A stretch of DNA of 64,000 nucleotides from Marinobacter lipolyticus (lineage in GTDB: Bacteria > Pseudomonadota > Gammaproteobacteria > Pseudomonadales > Oleiphilaceae). The notes beneath the pieces are model-generated. The model made no database searches. It was not told the origin of the DNA and saw only the letters and a list, made by a program, of their open reading frames with translations. How positions within the stretch are numbered: the stretch's first letter is position 1; every line of letters begins with the position of its first letter. A program made the position numbers and the translations under genes. The DNA is taken from NCBI RefSeq assembly GCF_018424605.1, contig NZ_QTKT01000004.1, positions 124,001 through 188,000 of the forward strand, given 5' to 3'. This document shows, piece by piece, positions 55,037 through 64,000 of the stretch.

Positions 55037-55156
55037 AGCGTCCCTTTCTGGCGGCGTCTGGCGAGCAGCTTGCTATTCGTGGCGCAAGCAGCGACAACCA
55101 GAAGCGCGATTAAACGAATTCGTATATCAAGACCATTGCTCAGGTCGGAGGCAAGT

Positions 55157-55393
55157 ATGTCCAGAGTTTGTCAGGTTACCGGTAAGCGTCCGGTCACCGG
55201 TAACAACGTATCCCACGCGATGAACCACACTCGTCGTCGCTTTCTGCCGAATCTGCAGAACCACCGCTTCTGGGTTGAATCAGAGAAGCGTTTCGTGAAG
55301 CTGCGCGTTTCCACCAAGGGCATGCGCATCATCGATAAAAAAGGCATTGACGCTGTGCTGGCCGATCTTCGTGCCCGCGGCGAGAAATTTTAA
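55157..55393 (+). CDS. rpmB: 50S ribosomal protein L28
   Basis: A 78-residue protein nearly identical to enterobacterial L28, starting [17 protein letters not shown] and containing [24 protein letters not shown] binding site precedes the ATG at 55157; the frame open from 55013 is leader. It is co-transcribed with rpmG, 11 bases downstream. Confidence 0.99.
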   Translation: MSRVCQVTGKRPVTGNNVSHAMNHTRRRFLPNLQNHRFWVESEKRFVKLRVSTKGMRIIDKKGIDAVLADLRARGEKF

Positions 55394-55404
55394 GGAGCCG
55401 CATC

Positions 55405-55560
55405 ATGCGCGAGAAAATCAAGCTGGTTTCATCAGCAGGTACTGGTCACTTCTACACGACCAACAAGAACAAGCGTAACACCCCGGAAAAGATCGAGATC
55501 AAAAAGTACGATCCGGTTGTCCGTAAGCACGTTGCGTACAAGGAAGCCAAGATCAAGTAA
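55405..55560 (+). CDS. rpmG: 50S ribosomal protein L33
   Basis: A 51-residue protein: [19 protein letters not shown] at the N-terminus, ending KEAKIK. There are no cysteines, so it is the zinc-free form, as in E. coli. AAGGAG precedes the ATG. It follows rpmB by 11 bases and is closed by a strong terminator. Confidence 0.99.
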   Translation: MREKIKLVSSAGTGHFYTTNKNKRNTPEKIEIKKYDPVVRKHVAYKEAKIK

Positions 55561-55578
55561 TTGATCTGGCGACCTGCA

Positions 55579-55608
55579 AAAAACCCGGCCTTGAGCCGGG
55601 TTTTTTTT
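55579..55608 (+). terminator. Intrinsic terminator after rpmG
   Basis: A G+C-rich stem, ACCCGGC with GCCGGGT, with a short loop is followed by eight T at 55601-55608. Flanking A and T runs extend the stem. It begins about 20 bases after the rpmG stop. Confidence 0.92.
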
Positions 55609-55626
55609 GTGCCTTCCATAATGACC

Positions 55627-56490
55627 TCAAAAGGTCTCCAGATACCCTTTGGGCAACGCCACGTCCATGGCAATCGGCAAGTGATCGGACATCGGGTAGC
55701 TCACCACTTCCGAGCGGCGGATTTCCAAGCTGGGGCTGACGAGAATGTGATCCAGCGCTTTTTCCGGTCGCCAGCTGGGGAAGCTGTGGGCGGTGTCCGG
55801 CAGCGGGATCAGGTCGGTTTCTTTCAAGGGGGTCTGGGTCAGCAGCTCTTCGGCGTGATTGTTCATGTCACCCATCAACACCACGTGCTGGTAATCGCTG
55901 ATCAGCTCGCGGATGTAGCCCAGCTGTCGCTGCTGGGCGGCGCGGCTCAGGGCCAGATGCATCATCACCAGCACCAGCGGGTCATCTTCGGAGCCGTAGC
56001 GGGCAATAATGGCACCGCGCCCCGGGAACAGCCCCGGCAACTTGTGCTCGGTCACATCCAGCGGCCGGTAACGGCTCAGCAGCCCGTTGCTGTGCTGGGC
56101 AATCTGGCCAAGGTTGCGATTGAGCTGCTGGTACCAGTAGGGAATGCCGGCGGCCTCGGCCAGGTACTGGACCTGATTGATGTAGCCGCTGCGAAGACTG
56201 CCACCGTCGCATTCCTGCAGGGCCACCACGTCGTAGTTGCGCAACAGGGTGGAGATGCGATCCAGATTCTCGATTCGATTGCGGTGCGGCAGGAAATGCT
56301 GCCAGCTGCGGGTCAGGTAGTGTCGGTAGGACGACGTGCTGATGCCCACCTGAATATTGAACGTCAGCAGCCGGATGTGCCGGTGCGGCTCAAACTCGGG
56401 TACATGCTCGCTGCCGGAGGAACAGCTCCCCCGGGGCTCTCTGGCGGGACGCAGGATCCCGTCCAGCTGCTTGCGAATGTGTCTGTACAT
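55627..56490 (-). CDS. Endonuclease/exonuclease/phosphatase family protein
   Basis: A 287-residue EEP-fold protein: FNIQVG near residue 44, catalytic Glu in ALQECDGG near residue 93, LMGDMNNH near residue 208 (Asp and Asn), and SDHLPIAMDV near the C-terminus with the catalytic His. These are the key metal-dependent residues. There is no signal peptide, though the N-terminal 35 residues are basic and Ser/Glu-rich. It lies directly upstream of rpmG's terminator, convergent with rpmG. Substrate (DNA or phosphoester) is unknown. Confidence 0.87.
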   Translation of the reverse strand: MYRHIRKQLDGILRPAREPRGSCSSGSEHVPEFEPHRHIRLLTFNIQVGISTSSYRHYLTRSWQHFLPHRNRIENLDRISTLLRNYDVVALQECDGGSLRSGYINQVQYLAEAAGIPYWYQQLNRNLGQIAQHSNGLLSRYRPLDVTEHKLPGLFPGRGAIIARYGSEDDPLVLVMMHLALSRAAQQRQLGYIRELISDYQHVVLMGDMNNHAEELLTQTPLKETDLIPLPDTAHSFPSWRPEKALDHILVSPSLEIRRSEVVSYPMSDHLPIAMDVALPKGYLETF

Positions 56491-56543
56491 AATTGCCAGC
56501 CCACCCGACTGTGACGCGTCTTCCCCTGCGGTTGCAGGCTCGG

Positions 56544-57179
56544 TTATTCGGCGGCGCCGCGCTCCTGCTCAACCAGGTAGTCCACCACTTCCAGCACTTC
56601 TTCATGGCCGCCGGCCATCGAGGCGCTGACGGTGTATTTGCCGTTTACCAGCATGGTTGGCGTACCGGTGATGCGCGCCCCGCGAATCTTTGCCTGAGCC
56701 TTCTGCATCCGGGCGTTGACCCCGAAACTATTGTAGTTCTTCAGGAAGGCCTCGCCATCGACCCCATGACCGCTGACGAATTCCGCCAGCGCCTCACCGG
56801 AGTTCAGCGGCCGACGTTCGCCAGCCAGGGCATCGAACAGCGCGTCGTGAACCTTGTCCAGCTCGCCCATGGCCTGCAGCGCATAGAACGCCTTGGCATG
56901 CGGCTCCCAGGACTGCCCCAGGGCTGCCGGAATCTGAACATAGTCGATGTCCTCAGGCAGATCCTCGGCCCAGGACTCTACCAGGGGCTTGAAATTGTAG
57001 CAGTGGGGACAGCCATACCAGAAGACTTCGGCCACTTCGATGGCTTCGCTGTTGTCGGTACGGACCGGTGAACTGAGCTCCCGATAATGGGTACCTTCCT
57101 GCCACTCAGCGCCGCTTGCCTGACCGGCAATGGCAAAGGCCGCAACGAACGTGACAGCAGTACTCAGACTTCTCAACAT
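56544..57179 (-). CDS. dsbA: Thiol:disulfide interchange protein DsbA
   Basis: Periplasmic oxidant that introduces disulphides in secreted proteins. The 211-residue precursor has a signal peptide (MLRSLSTAVTFVAAF...ASGAEW) and the active site FWYGCPHCYNF near residue 53. The ATG at 57179 has a GGAG site seven bases upstream, better than the TTG at 57185. It is followed by the endonuclease gene and preceded by cytochrome c4 with a terminator between. Confidence 0.96.
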   Translation of the reverse strand: MLRSLSTAVTFVAAFAIAGQASGAEWQEGTHYRELSSPVRTDNSEAIEVAEVFWYGCPHCYNFKPLVESWAEDLPEDIDYVQIPAALGQSWEPHAKAFYALQAMGELDKVHDALFDALAGERRPLNSGEALAEFVSGHGVDGEAFLKNYNSFGVNARMQKAQAKIRGARITGTPTMLVNGKYTVSASMAGGHEEVLEVVDYLVEQERGAAE

Positions 57180-57276
57180 CGGCAATCTCCGTTATTTGAA
57201 GGTTGTTTCTGGAACTGATTATGACCCAGCGTGCGCAAAAAGTTCCACCAGCGCCAGATTAAAGCGGGGCAAGACA

Positions 57277-57300
57277 CAAAAAACCCCGCTCGAGGCGGGG
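57277..57300 (-). terminator. Intrinsic terminator after cytochrome c4
   Basis: On the minus strand a GCCCCGCC-type stem (arms at 57284-57289 and 57295-57300) is followed by a T-run (A's at 57277-57283 on the plus strand). It lies 24 bases downstream of the cytochrome gene stop. Confidence 0.85.
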
Positions 57301-57323
57301 CTTTTAAACCGGCAGAGTGCCGA

Positions 57324-57932
57324 TCAGTTCAGGCCGGAAATGTAGTTGGCTACCGCCTCGATTTCCGAATCGGTCAGCTTGGCCGCTACATCCATCATGA
57401 TGGCAGCGTTCTGGCCGGTGTTGCGCTCACCGTCGCGATACGCCTTGAGCTGCTTGGTCACGTACTCGGCATTCTGGCCACCGAGACGCGGATAACCCGC
57501 CGGCTCGTTGCCCTTGCCCTGCGGGTTGTGGCAACCGGCGCAGGCCGGGACACCGGAGGCCAGGTTACCACCGCGATACAGCGCTGCCCCCTCGTCAATC
57601 AGATCCGGATTGGCCTGCTGGACGCCCATGTTCTGCTCGTCGAAATAGGCCGCAAGATCCTGCAGATCGTCATCGGACATGTTGTCGAGCAGGCCAGTCA
57701 TTTCAGCAATCTGACGATCGCCCTCCTTGATGGCCACCAGCTGGCGATAGAGGTACTTCTCACCCAGTCCGGACAATTTCGGGTAGGCGCCCATGATCGG
57801 CTTGGCACCGCCCTCTCCGTGGCAACTTGCACACACGGCTGCATTCGCTTCGCCTGCTTCAGGATCTCCCGCCCCGTGCGCCATCGCTGTGAGGCCAACG
57901 CCGAGAACAACTCCTGCGATCAATTTTTTCAT
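57324..57932 (-). CDS. Cytochrome c4 (dihaem)
   Basis: A 202-residue periplasmic dihaem cytochrome c: a signal peptide (KKLIAGVVLGVGLTAMAHGA), two CxxCH sites (CASCH near residue 33, CAGCH near residue 131) and Met ligand regions in each half. It carries electrons in the respiratory chain. The ATG at 57932 has a GCGGAGCG site, so the frame extension to 58004 is not used. It lies between dsbA and engB as in Pseudomonas. Confidence 0.96.
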   Translation of the reverse strand: MKKLIAGVVLGVGLTAMAHGAGDPEAGEANAAVCASCHGEGGAKPIMGAYPKLSGLGEKYLYRQLVAIKEGDRQIAEMTGLLDNMSDDDLQDLAAYFDEQNMGVQQANPDLIDEGAALYRGGNLASGVPACAGCHNPQGKGNEPAGYPRLGGQNAEYVTKQLKAYRDGERNTGQNAAIMMDVAAKLTDSEIEAVANYISGLN

Positions 57933-58107
57933 GCTCGCTCCGCTTCTCTCATCCAAAGTATTCTTCGTTATGCAGCCGGCAGGCACTGGCCCAGACAGGC
58001 ACAAAACCGGGGCTGTTCAGCAGCATCGCTCAGCGTGCTGCCCGGAATTGGTGTAGCATTATACATTAATCCCTGATAACTGAAATCCAATAGGAAATCC
58101 AACCGCC

Positions 58108-58752
58108 GTGCCATCCGACCTGACCCCAAAGCCCATCTCTTTCAACAGTGCGCGGTTCCTGATCAGCGCCTCAAAGCTGGAAGAATGCCCCCCTGACGCC
58201 GGTGCCGAAGTGGCGTTCGCCGGCCGCTCCAACGCCGGTAAATCCAGCGCGATCAATTCCATCACCGCCAATGGCAAACTGGCCCGGACCAGCAAGACCC
58301 CCGGTCGCACCCGGCTGATCAACTTCTTCACCCTCAACCGCGAACATTGCCGGATGGTGGATCTGCCGGGTTACGGTTACGCCAAGGTCTCCCGCGACAT
58401 GAAAGACGACTGGCAGAAACATCTGGGTCATTACCTCAACGATCGCCGCTGCCTGCGGGGCCTGGTGCTGGTGATGGACATCCGCCATCCGCTGACCGAT
58501 TTCGACCAAATGATGGTGGAATGGTGCGAGCATAACAACCTGCCGCTGATGATTCTGGCCACCAAGGCCGACAAACTGAAGTTCGGCCAGGCCAAAACCG
58601 CCATGATGGGCATCGCGCGCAAGCTTGAGGACTTCAGCTGCGTTCACCATCTGATCATGTTTTCGGCAACGTCGAAACGCGGGGTGGATGAGTGCCGCGC
58701 CGCTCTCAACGCCTGGCTGGAGGATGGGCAAGCCCCGGTTGCGGAGCAGTAG
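58108..58752 (+). CDS. engB: Ribosome biogenesis GTPase EngB/YsxC
   Basis: A 214-residue GTP-binding protein for 50S assembly. P-loop [12 protein letters not shown] near residue 41, switch [13 protein letters not shown] near residue 87, TKAD near residue 153 and SATSKRG near residue 185 are the G1, G3, G4 and G5 motifs. The start is GTG. It is divergent from cytochrome c4. Confidence 0.96.
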   Translation: MPSDLTPKPISFNSARFLISASKLEECPPDAGAEVAFAGRSNAGKSSAINSITANGKLARTSKTPGRTRLINFFTLNREHCRMVDLPGYGYAKVSRDMKDDWQKHLGHYLNDRRCLRGLVLVMDIRHPLTDFDQMMVEWCEHNNLPLMILATKADKLKFGQAKTAMMGIARKLEDFSCVHHLIMFSATSKRGVDECRAALNAWLEDGQAPVAEQ

Positions 58753-58756
58753 GCCA

Positions 58757-58788
58757 TAAAAAACCGGCTTGCCAAGAGACAAGCCGGT
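58757..58788 (-). terminator. Terminator downstream of the TetR regulator
   Basis: A nine-base stem ACCGGCTTG/CAAGCCGGT (58763-58771 with 58780-58788) is followed on the minus strand by a T-run (A-run 58757-58763 on plus). It therefore ends the minus-strand TetR transcript before it opposes engB. Confidence 0.75.
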
Positions 58789-58910
58789 GAAACGTCAGGG
58801 TTTGCGACGTGCTAAAACCTGAGAACTCACTCAGGGTGACACCAGGGATGTCCGGATCCCCAGCGTCACAGGTAAGACCCGCCTGACACACAAAAGTTCC
58901 CAGCGGGCGA

Positions 58911-59612
58911 TCAATTTTTAACCATTCCTGCCTTCATGCCCACAACCGGCTCGGCACCCGCGGTTTCCGGCAACTTCGGACGGTACTTTTCCCGCAGTGC
59001 CATCACCCGCTCGCGATACGCCGGAGTCAGATAGGGAATCTCCAGGGTCAGCACCTGATAGATACCCTGCTTGAGCTCGGTAAGCGTCAGATTCGCCGAC
59101 TCTTCGCTGGCATGAGCGGTTTTCAGAAACGCCATCCAGTTGGTGATCACCAGCCACACGTTGAGGGACATGGCGGCCCGCAACTCGTCCGGCTGGGGCT
59201 CGATGATGCCCGCCTCCGCCAGTTTCTCGAAGATGCGACTGATGGCGTCCAGACAACGGTTGGTGAATTCCCGGTAGTCCTGCCGCAGCCGGCGATCGCC
59301 ATCGAGCAGGTATTCCAGATCCCGGTGAAAGAAGCGGTAGCTCCACAGGCCGTCGAACACCGACTCCAGATAGAAGGTCATGTCGTCCAGCGTCAGCGGC
59401 CGGTCTTCGGGAATATCCAGGTAGTAGTCCACCAGCTTTTCGTATTCGAGGAAGATCTCGTAGATGATGTCCGATTTGTTGCGGAAGTGGTAATAGAGGT
59501 TGCCCGGGGAGATCGCCAGGTGCGCGGCAATGTGATTGGTGGTGACCGTCCGCTCACCCCGCTCATTGAACAGCTCCAGGCTGGATAACAGAATCTTGTC
59601 TCGGGTTTTCAT
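58911..59612 (-). CDS. TetR family transcriptional regulator
   Basis: A 233-residue regulator with an N-terminal helix-turn-helix (RTVTTNHIAAHLAISPGNLYYHFRNKSDIIYEIF) and a helical ligand-binding C-terminal domain. It is divergent from the aldehyde dehydrogenase gene, with a 16-base palindrome in the intervening promoter that is probably its operator. It likely represses the aldehyde dehydrogenase / Tat lipoprotein / GMC operon, and derepresses on binding an aldehyde, fatty acid or acyl-CoA. The effector is unknown. Confidence 0.92.
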   Translation of the reverse strand: MKTRDKILLSSLELFNERGERTVTTNHIAAHLAISPGNLYYHFRNKSDIIYEIFLEYEKLVDYYLDIPEDRPLTLDDMTFYLESVFDGLWSYRFFHRDLEYLLDGDRRLRQDYREFTNRCLDAISRIFEKLAEAGIIEPQPDELRAAMSLNVWLVITNWMAFLKTAHASEESANLTLTELKQGIYQVLTLEIPYLTPAYRERVMALREKYRPKLPETAGAEPVVGMKAGMVKN

Positions 59613-59687
59613 AGGTTCGGCGTGGCCTTATTGTTGGAAACGTCGTCTGGTGAACGGCGGATGGCCTGATTCGCCATTCAGCTTTTC

Positions 59688-59717
59688 TTGACTCACTAGA
59701 GTATATACTCTAATAAT
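59688..59717 (+). promoter_or_regulatory. Promoter with palindromic operator in the spacer
   Basis: TTGACT (59688-59693) and AATAAT (59712-59717), spaced 18 bases, form a sigma-70 promoter for the aldehyde dehydrogenase operon. The 16-base perfect palindrome TAGAGTATATACTCTA (59697-59712) fills the spacer. A bound TetR dimer there would block polymerase. The gene starts about 100 bases downstream. Confidence 0.7.
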
Positions 59718-59820
59718 AGCCTCAAGCGCAAATTGGGCATTTTTTCACCGCCCAGCAACGTCGCCACTCGATAACAACAGCGCATCCGGCACGCAGCCCG
59801 GGGCCGCAAGGAGAGGAATC

Positions 59821-61266
59821 ATGGGAGCCACCGTCGTCCAGCTCACCGAAAGCAAGAAGCAGATCCAGCACACCCATCGCGTATTTGAAGACCAGAAGAA
59901 GGCCTTCCGCAATAACCCGATGCCGTCACTGACCGAGCGCCAGGAAAACCTCAAGCGACTGAAGCGGGCGCTGCTGAGCCATCAGGATCAGCTGACCGAC
60001 GCCATCGACCGGGACTTCAGCTGCCGCTCCCGGGACGAGTCCCTGATTGCCGAAGTCATGCCCTCGATTCAGGGCATCAATTACACCCTGAAAAGCCTGG
60101 GCGGCTGGATGAAGCCATCGAAGCGCCATGTGTCGGTGCTGTTCCAGCCCGCCAGCAACAAGGTGCATTACCAGCCCAAAGGCGTAGTTGGGGTGATAGT
60201 GCCCTGGAACTACCCGCTGTACCTGGCGGTGGGCCCGCTGGTGGCCTCACTGGCCGCCGGCAACCGAACCATGATCAAGATGTCCGAATTTACCCCGCAC
60301 ACCTCGGCCCTGTTCAAGGACATCATCGAGTCCACGTTCCCGGAAGATCTGGTGTCCGTCATCCTCGGTGAGGCCGACGTCGCCGCCGATTTCTCCGGCC
60401 GGCCGTTCGATCACCTGCTGTTCACCGGCTCCACGTCGGTCGGCAAGCTGGTCATGAAGGCGGCCGCCGAGAATCTTACCCCGGTCACCCTGGAGCTTGG
60501 CGGCAAGTCACCGGCCATTGTCTCCGCCGACGTGCCGATGGAAGACGCCGCCCAGCGCATTGCCTTCGGCAAGGCGTTCAACGCCGGCCAGACCTGCGTG
60601 GCGCCGGATTACGTGCTGTGCCCGGCGGACCGGGTGCAGGCGTTTGTCGACGAGTTCCGTACGCGCTTCAGCGAGATGTACCCCAGCCTGCGGGACAACG
60701 ATGATTTCACCGCCATCATCAACGAACGCCAGTATGACCGCCTGCAGGGGTATCTGGCCGACGCCCGCGAGAAAGGCGCCGAAGTCATCGAGATCAACCC
60801 CGCACGGGAGAATCTGTCCGACGGCACCCGCAAGATTCCGCTGACGCTGGTGCTCAACACCACCCCGGACATGAAACTCATGCAGGACGAGATTTTCGGA
60901 CCGATCCTGCCGGTGGTCAGTTACGGCAGCCTGGACGAGGCCATTCACTACATCAACGATCGCCCGCGGCCGCTGGCGTTGTACTATTTCGGTTACGACA
61001 AAGCCCTGCAGCAGCATGTGGTGGATGCCACCCATTCCGGCGGCATGTGCATCAACGATGCGCTCATGCACGTGGCTCAGGACGACCTGCCCTTCGGCGG
61101 CATTGGCGACTCGGGCATGGGCCATTACCATGGCAAGGAGGGCTTCCTGACCTTCTCCCATCACCGCGCCATTTTCTCCAAACAGAAATTCAACAGCGGC
61201 AAGTACGTGTATGCACCCCATGGCACCGCCGCCCATAAAATGGTCTATAAGCTGTTCATTCGCTGA
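59821..61266 (+). CDS. Aldehyde dehydrogenase (coniferyl/fatty aldehyde type)
   Basis: A 481-residue NAD(P)-dependent ALDH: VPWNYPL near residue 128, catalytic Glu in TLELGGKSP near residue 225, nucleophile Cys in AGQTCVAPDY near residue 260, and EIFGPILPVV near residue 358. The C-terminal KQKFNSGKYVYAP ends with a membrane-proximal hydrophobic stretch. The sequence is of the coniferyl/fatty-aldehyde dehydrogenase subfamily. It starts the operon with a GGAGAGG site at 59821. It should oxidise the aldehyde produced by the GMC enzyme two genes downstream. Confidence 0.93.
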   Translation: MGATVVQLTESKKQIQHTHRVFEDQKKAFRNNPMPSLTERQENLKRLKRALLSHQDQLTDAIDRDFSCRSRDESLIAEVMPSIQGINYTLKSLGGWMKPSKRHVSVLFQPASNKVHYQPKGVVGVIVPWNYPLYLAVGPLVASLAAGNRTMIKMSEFTPHTSALFKDIIESTFPEDLVSVILGEADVAADFSGRPFDHLLFTGSTSVGKLVMKAAAENLTPVTLELGGKSPAIVSADVPMEDAAQRIAFGKAFNAGQTCVAPDYVLCPADRVQAFVDEFRTRFSEMYPSLRDNDDFTAIINERQYDRLQGYLADAREKGAEVIEINPARENLSDGTRKIPLTLVLNTTPDMKLMQDEIFGPILPVVSYGSLDEAIHYINDRPRPLALYYFGYDKALQQHVVDATHSGGMCINDALMHVAQDDLPFGGIGDSGMGHYHGKEGFLTFSHHRAIFSKQKFNSGKYVYAPHGTAAHKMVYKLFIR

Positions 61267-61338
61267 TGCAGCCGGGAACCGGGCTTGATCCCGGTTCCGC
61301 TGCGTTCCGCCAACGACAATAAAAAAGGCGATGCCGAT

Positions 61339-61971
61339 ATGACCCAGATTCCGCCATCAGAGGCCGGAAACAGCACCGACATGGACCGGCGCAGCTTCCT
61401 GCGCACGGGCCTGGGTGGCACCCTGTTCCTCGGCACCGTCAGTCTAGGCGCCAACCTCAGTGGCTGCGCCACCGCGCCCGCCGGGCGCCTGAGCGCGGTG
61501 GGCACCCGCATGGATGCCAGTTACCGCTTCCAGTTTCTGACCGCTGACGACATTACGCTGTTCGAGGCGCTGCTGCCGGCCATCATCGGCCCCGCGTTGA
61601 CGGAGGAACCGGTGCAGCGGAATCAGGCCATCGCCGGCACCATTGAACGCATCGATCAGGGCATCGTGCAGTTCGGGCCGGCCAACCAGGCCGAACTGCG
61701 ACGATTGTTCAACCTGCTCAATTTCGGACTCACGCGGGTGACCATTGCCCGCGTCTGGTCGTCATGGCCCAACGTCACCACGGCCGAAGCCGACGCCTTC
61801 CTGCAGCGCTGGCGCACCAGCGGTATCGGGCTGTTCAACAACGGCTACATTGCGCTGACCAAGATCAGCAATGTGGCGTTCTACGGCGCCCCGGCGCACT
61901 GGCATCTCTCGGGCTACCCGGGGCCACCCGCCTGGGCAATGAAGGCCCTGCCACAGTTCGAAAACGCCTGA
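61339..61971 (+). CDS. Tat-signal lipoprotein, putative small subunit of the GMC enzyme
   Basis: A 210-residue protein with a twin-arginine signal (MDRRSFLRTGLGG, Arg17-Arg18) and a following lipobox-like LSGC (Cys43), so it is exported folded and probably lipid-anchored. The rest has a YRFQFLTADDITLFEALLPAI motif as seen in small subunits (gamma) of gluconate or FAD-glucose dehydrogenases. It is sandwiched between ALDH and GMC genes. I infer it may carry the signal-less GMC subunit through Tat. The frame open from 61285 is not used. Confidence 0.75.
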   Translation: MTQIPPSEAGNSTDMDRRSFLRTGLGGTLFLGTVSLGANLSGCATAPAGRLSAVGTRMDASYRFQFLTADDITLFEALLPAIIGPALTEEPVQRNQAIAGTIERIDQGIVQFGPANQAELRRLFNLLNFGLTRVTIARVWSSWPNVTTAEADAFLQRWRTSGIGLFNNGYIALTKISNVAFYGAPAHWHLSGYPGPPAWAMKALPQFENA

Positions 61972-62001
61972 CACTGACCCTGCTGATGACCGGAGCCAAC
62001 C

Positions 62002-64000
<1,999 letters not shown>

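Overview
This window is a dense, high-GC stretch of gammaproteobacterial chromosome. Its gene content and order point to Marinobacter or a close relative. The housekeeping blocks keep Pseudomonas-type order: rpe-gph-trpE-trpGDC, vfr-osmC-speD, coaBC-dut-algC-argB with radC and rpmB-rpmG divergent, and endonuclease-dsbA-cytochrome c4-engB. It also holds a petrobactin siderophore locus (asbABCDEF type), a siderophore known from Marinobacter hydrocarbonoclasticus. The genus is an inference, because no rRNA or other marker is present.

Layout. 1-6710: the tail of a DUF3530 gene with a 9-bp tandem repeat over its start, then rpe, gph, a tryptophan-rich leader peptide, trpE, trpG, trpD, a long inverted-repeat element and trpC. 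6721-35717: an accessory block lying between trpC and vfr, which are neighbours in Pseudomonas aeruginosa. It carries a MATE exporter; the asb biosynthesis operon on +; and on - a DUF2218 gene, an FecCDE-like importer, a TonB receptor and a two-component system, with Fur-like sites at all three promoters. After these come DUF4202/GST, an alpha/beta hydrolase with an M14 peptidase, a solute-binding lipoprotein, a three-domain META lipoprotein, GST, AraC, a sterol-desaturase-type enzyme, two more alpha/beta hydrolases, a PEP-CTERM protein and modBC.

35744-43685: vfr, an OsmC protein, speD, a pirin, a phosphoribulokinase-family kinase and a 1254-residue PilZ-DUF1631-GGDEF-EAL protein whose two enzymatic domains look degenerate. 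43841-54131: a zinc aminopeptidase-like lipoprotein, argA, argE, an unknown membrane protein, argB, a long algC, dut and coaBC. 54285-64000: radC, rpmB, rpmG, an endonuclease-family protein, dsbA, cytochrome c4, engB, a TetR regulator divergent from an aldehyde dehydrogenase / Tat lipoprotein / GMC oxidoreductase operon, and the start of coaD.

How they work together. AsbF makes 3,4-dihydroxybenzoate, AsbC loads it on carrier AsbD, AsbE joins it to spermidine, and AsbA/AsbB condense the arms with citrate. The importer and receptor bring the iron complex back, and Fur plus the two-component system should set expression. The TetR block looks like a regulated long-chain or aromatic alcohol/aldehyde oxidation module. 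I saw no tRNA, rRNA, CRISPR array, phage or insertion-sequence transposase. No region over 300 bases lacks a gene; the longest gaps (2377-2609, 36386-36613, 37037-37240, 59613-59820) are described where they hold something. In 36386-36613 and 37037-37240 I found nothing firm.
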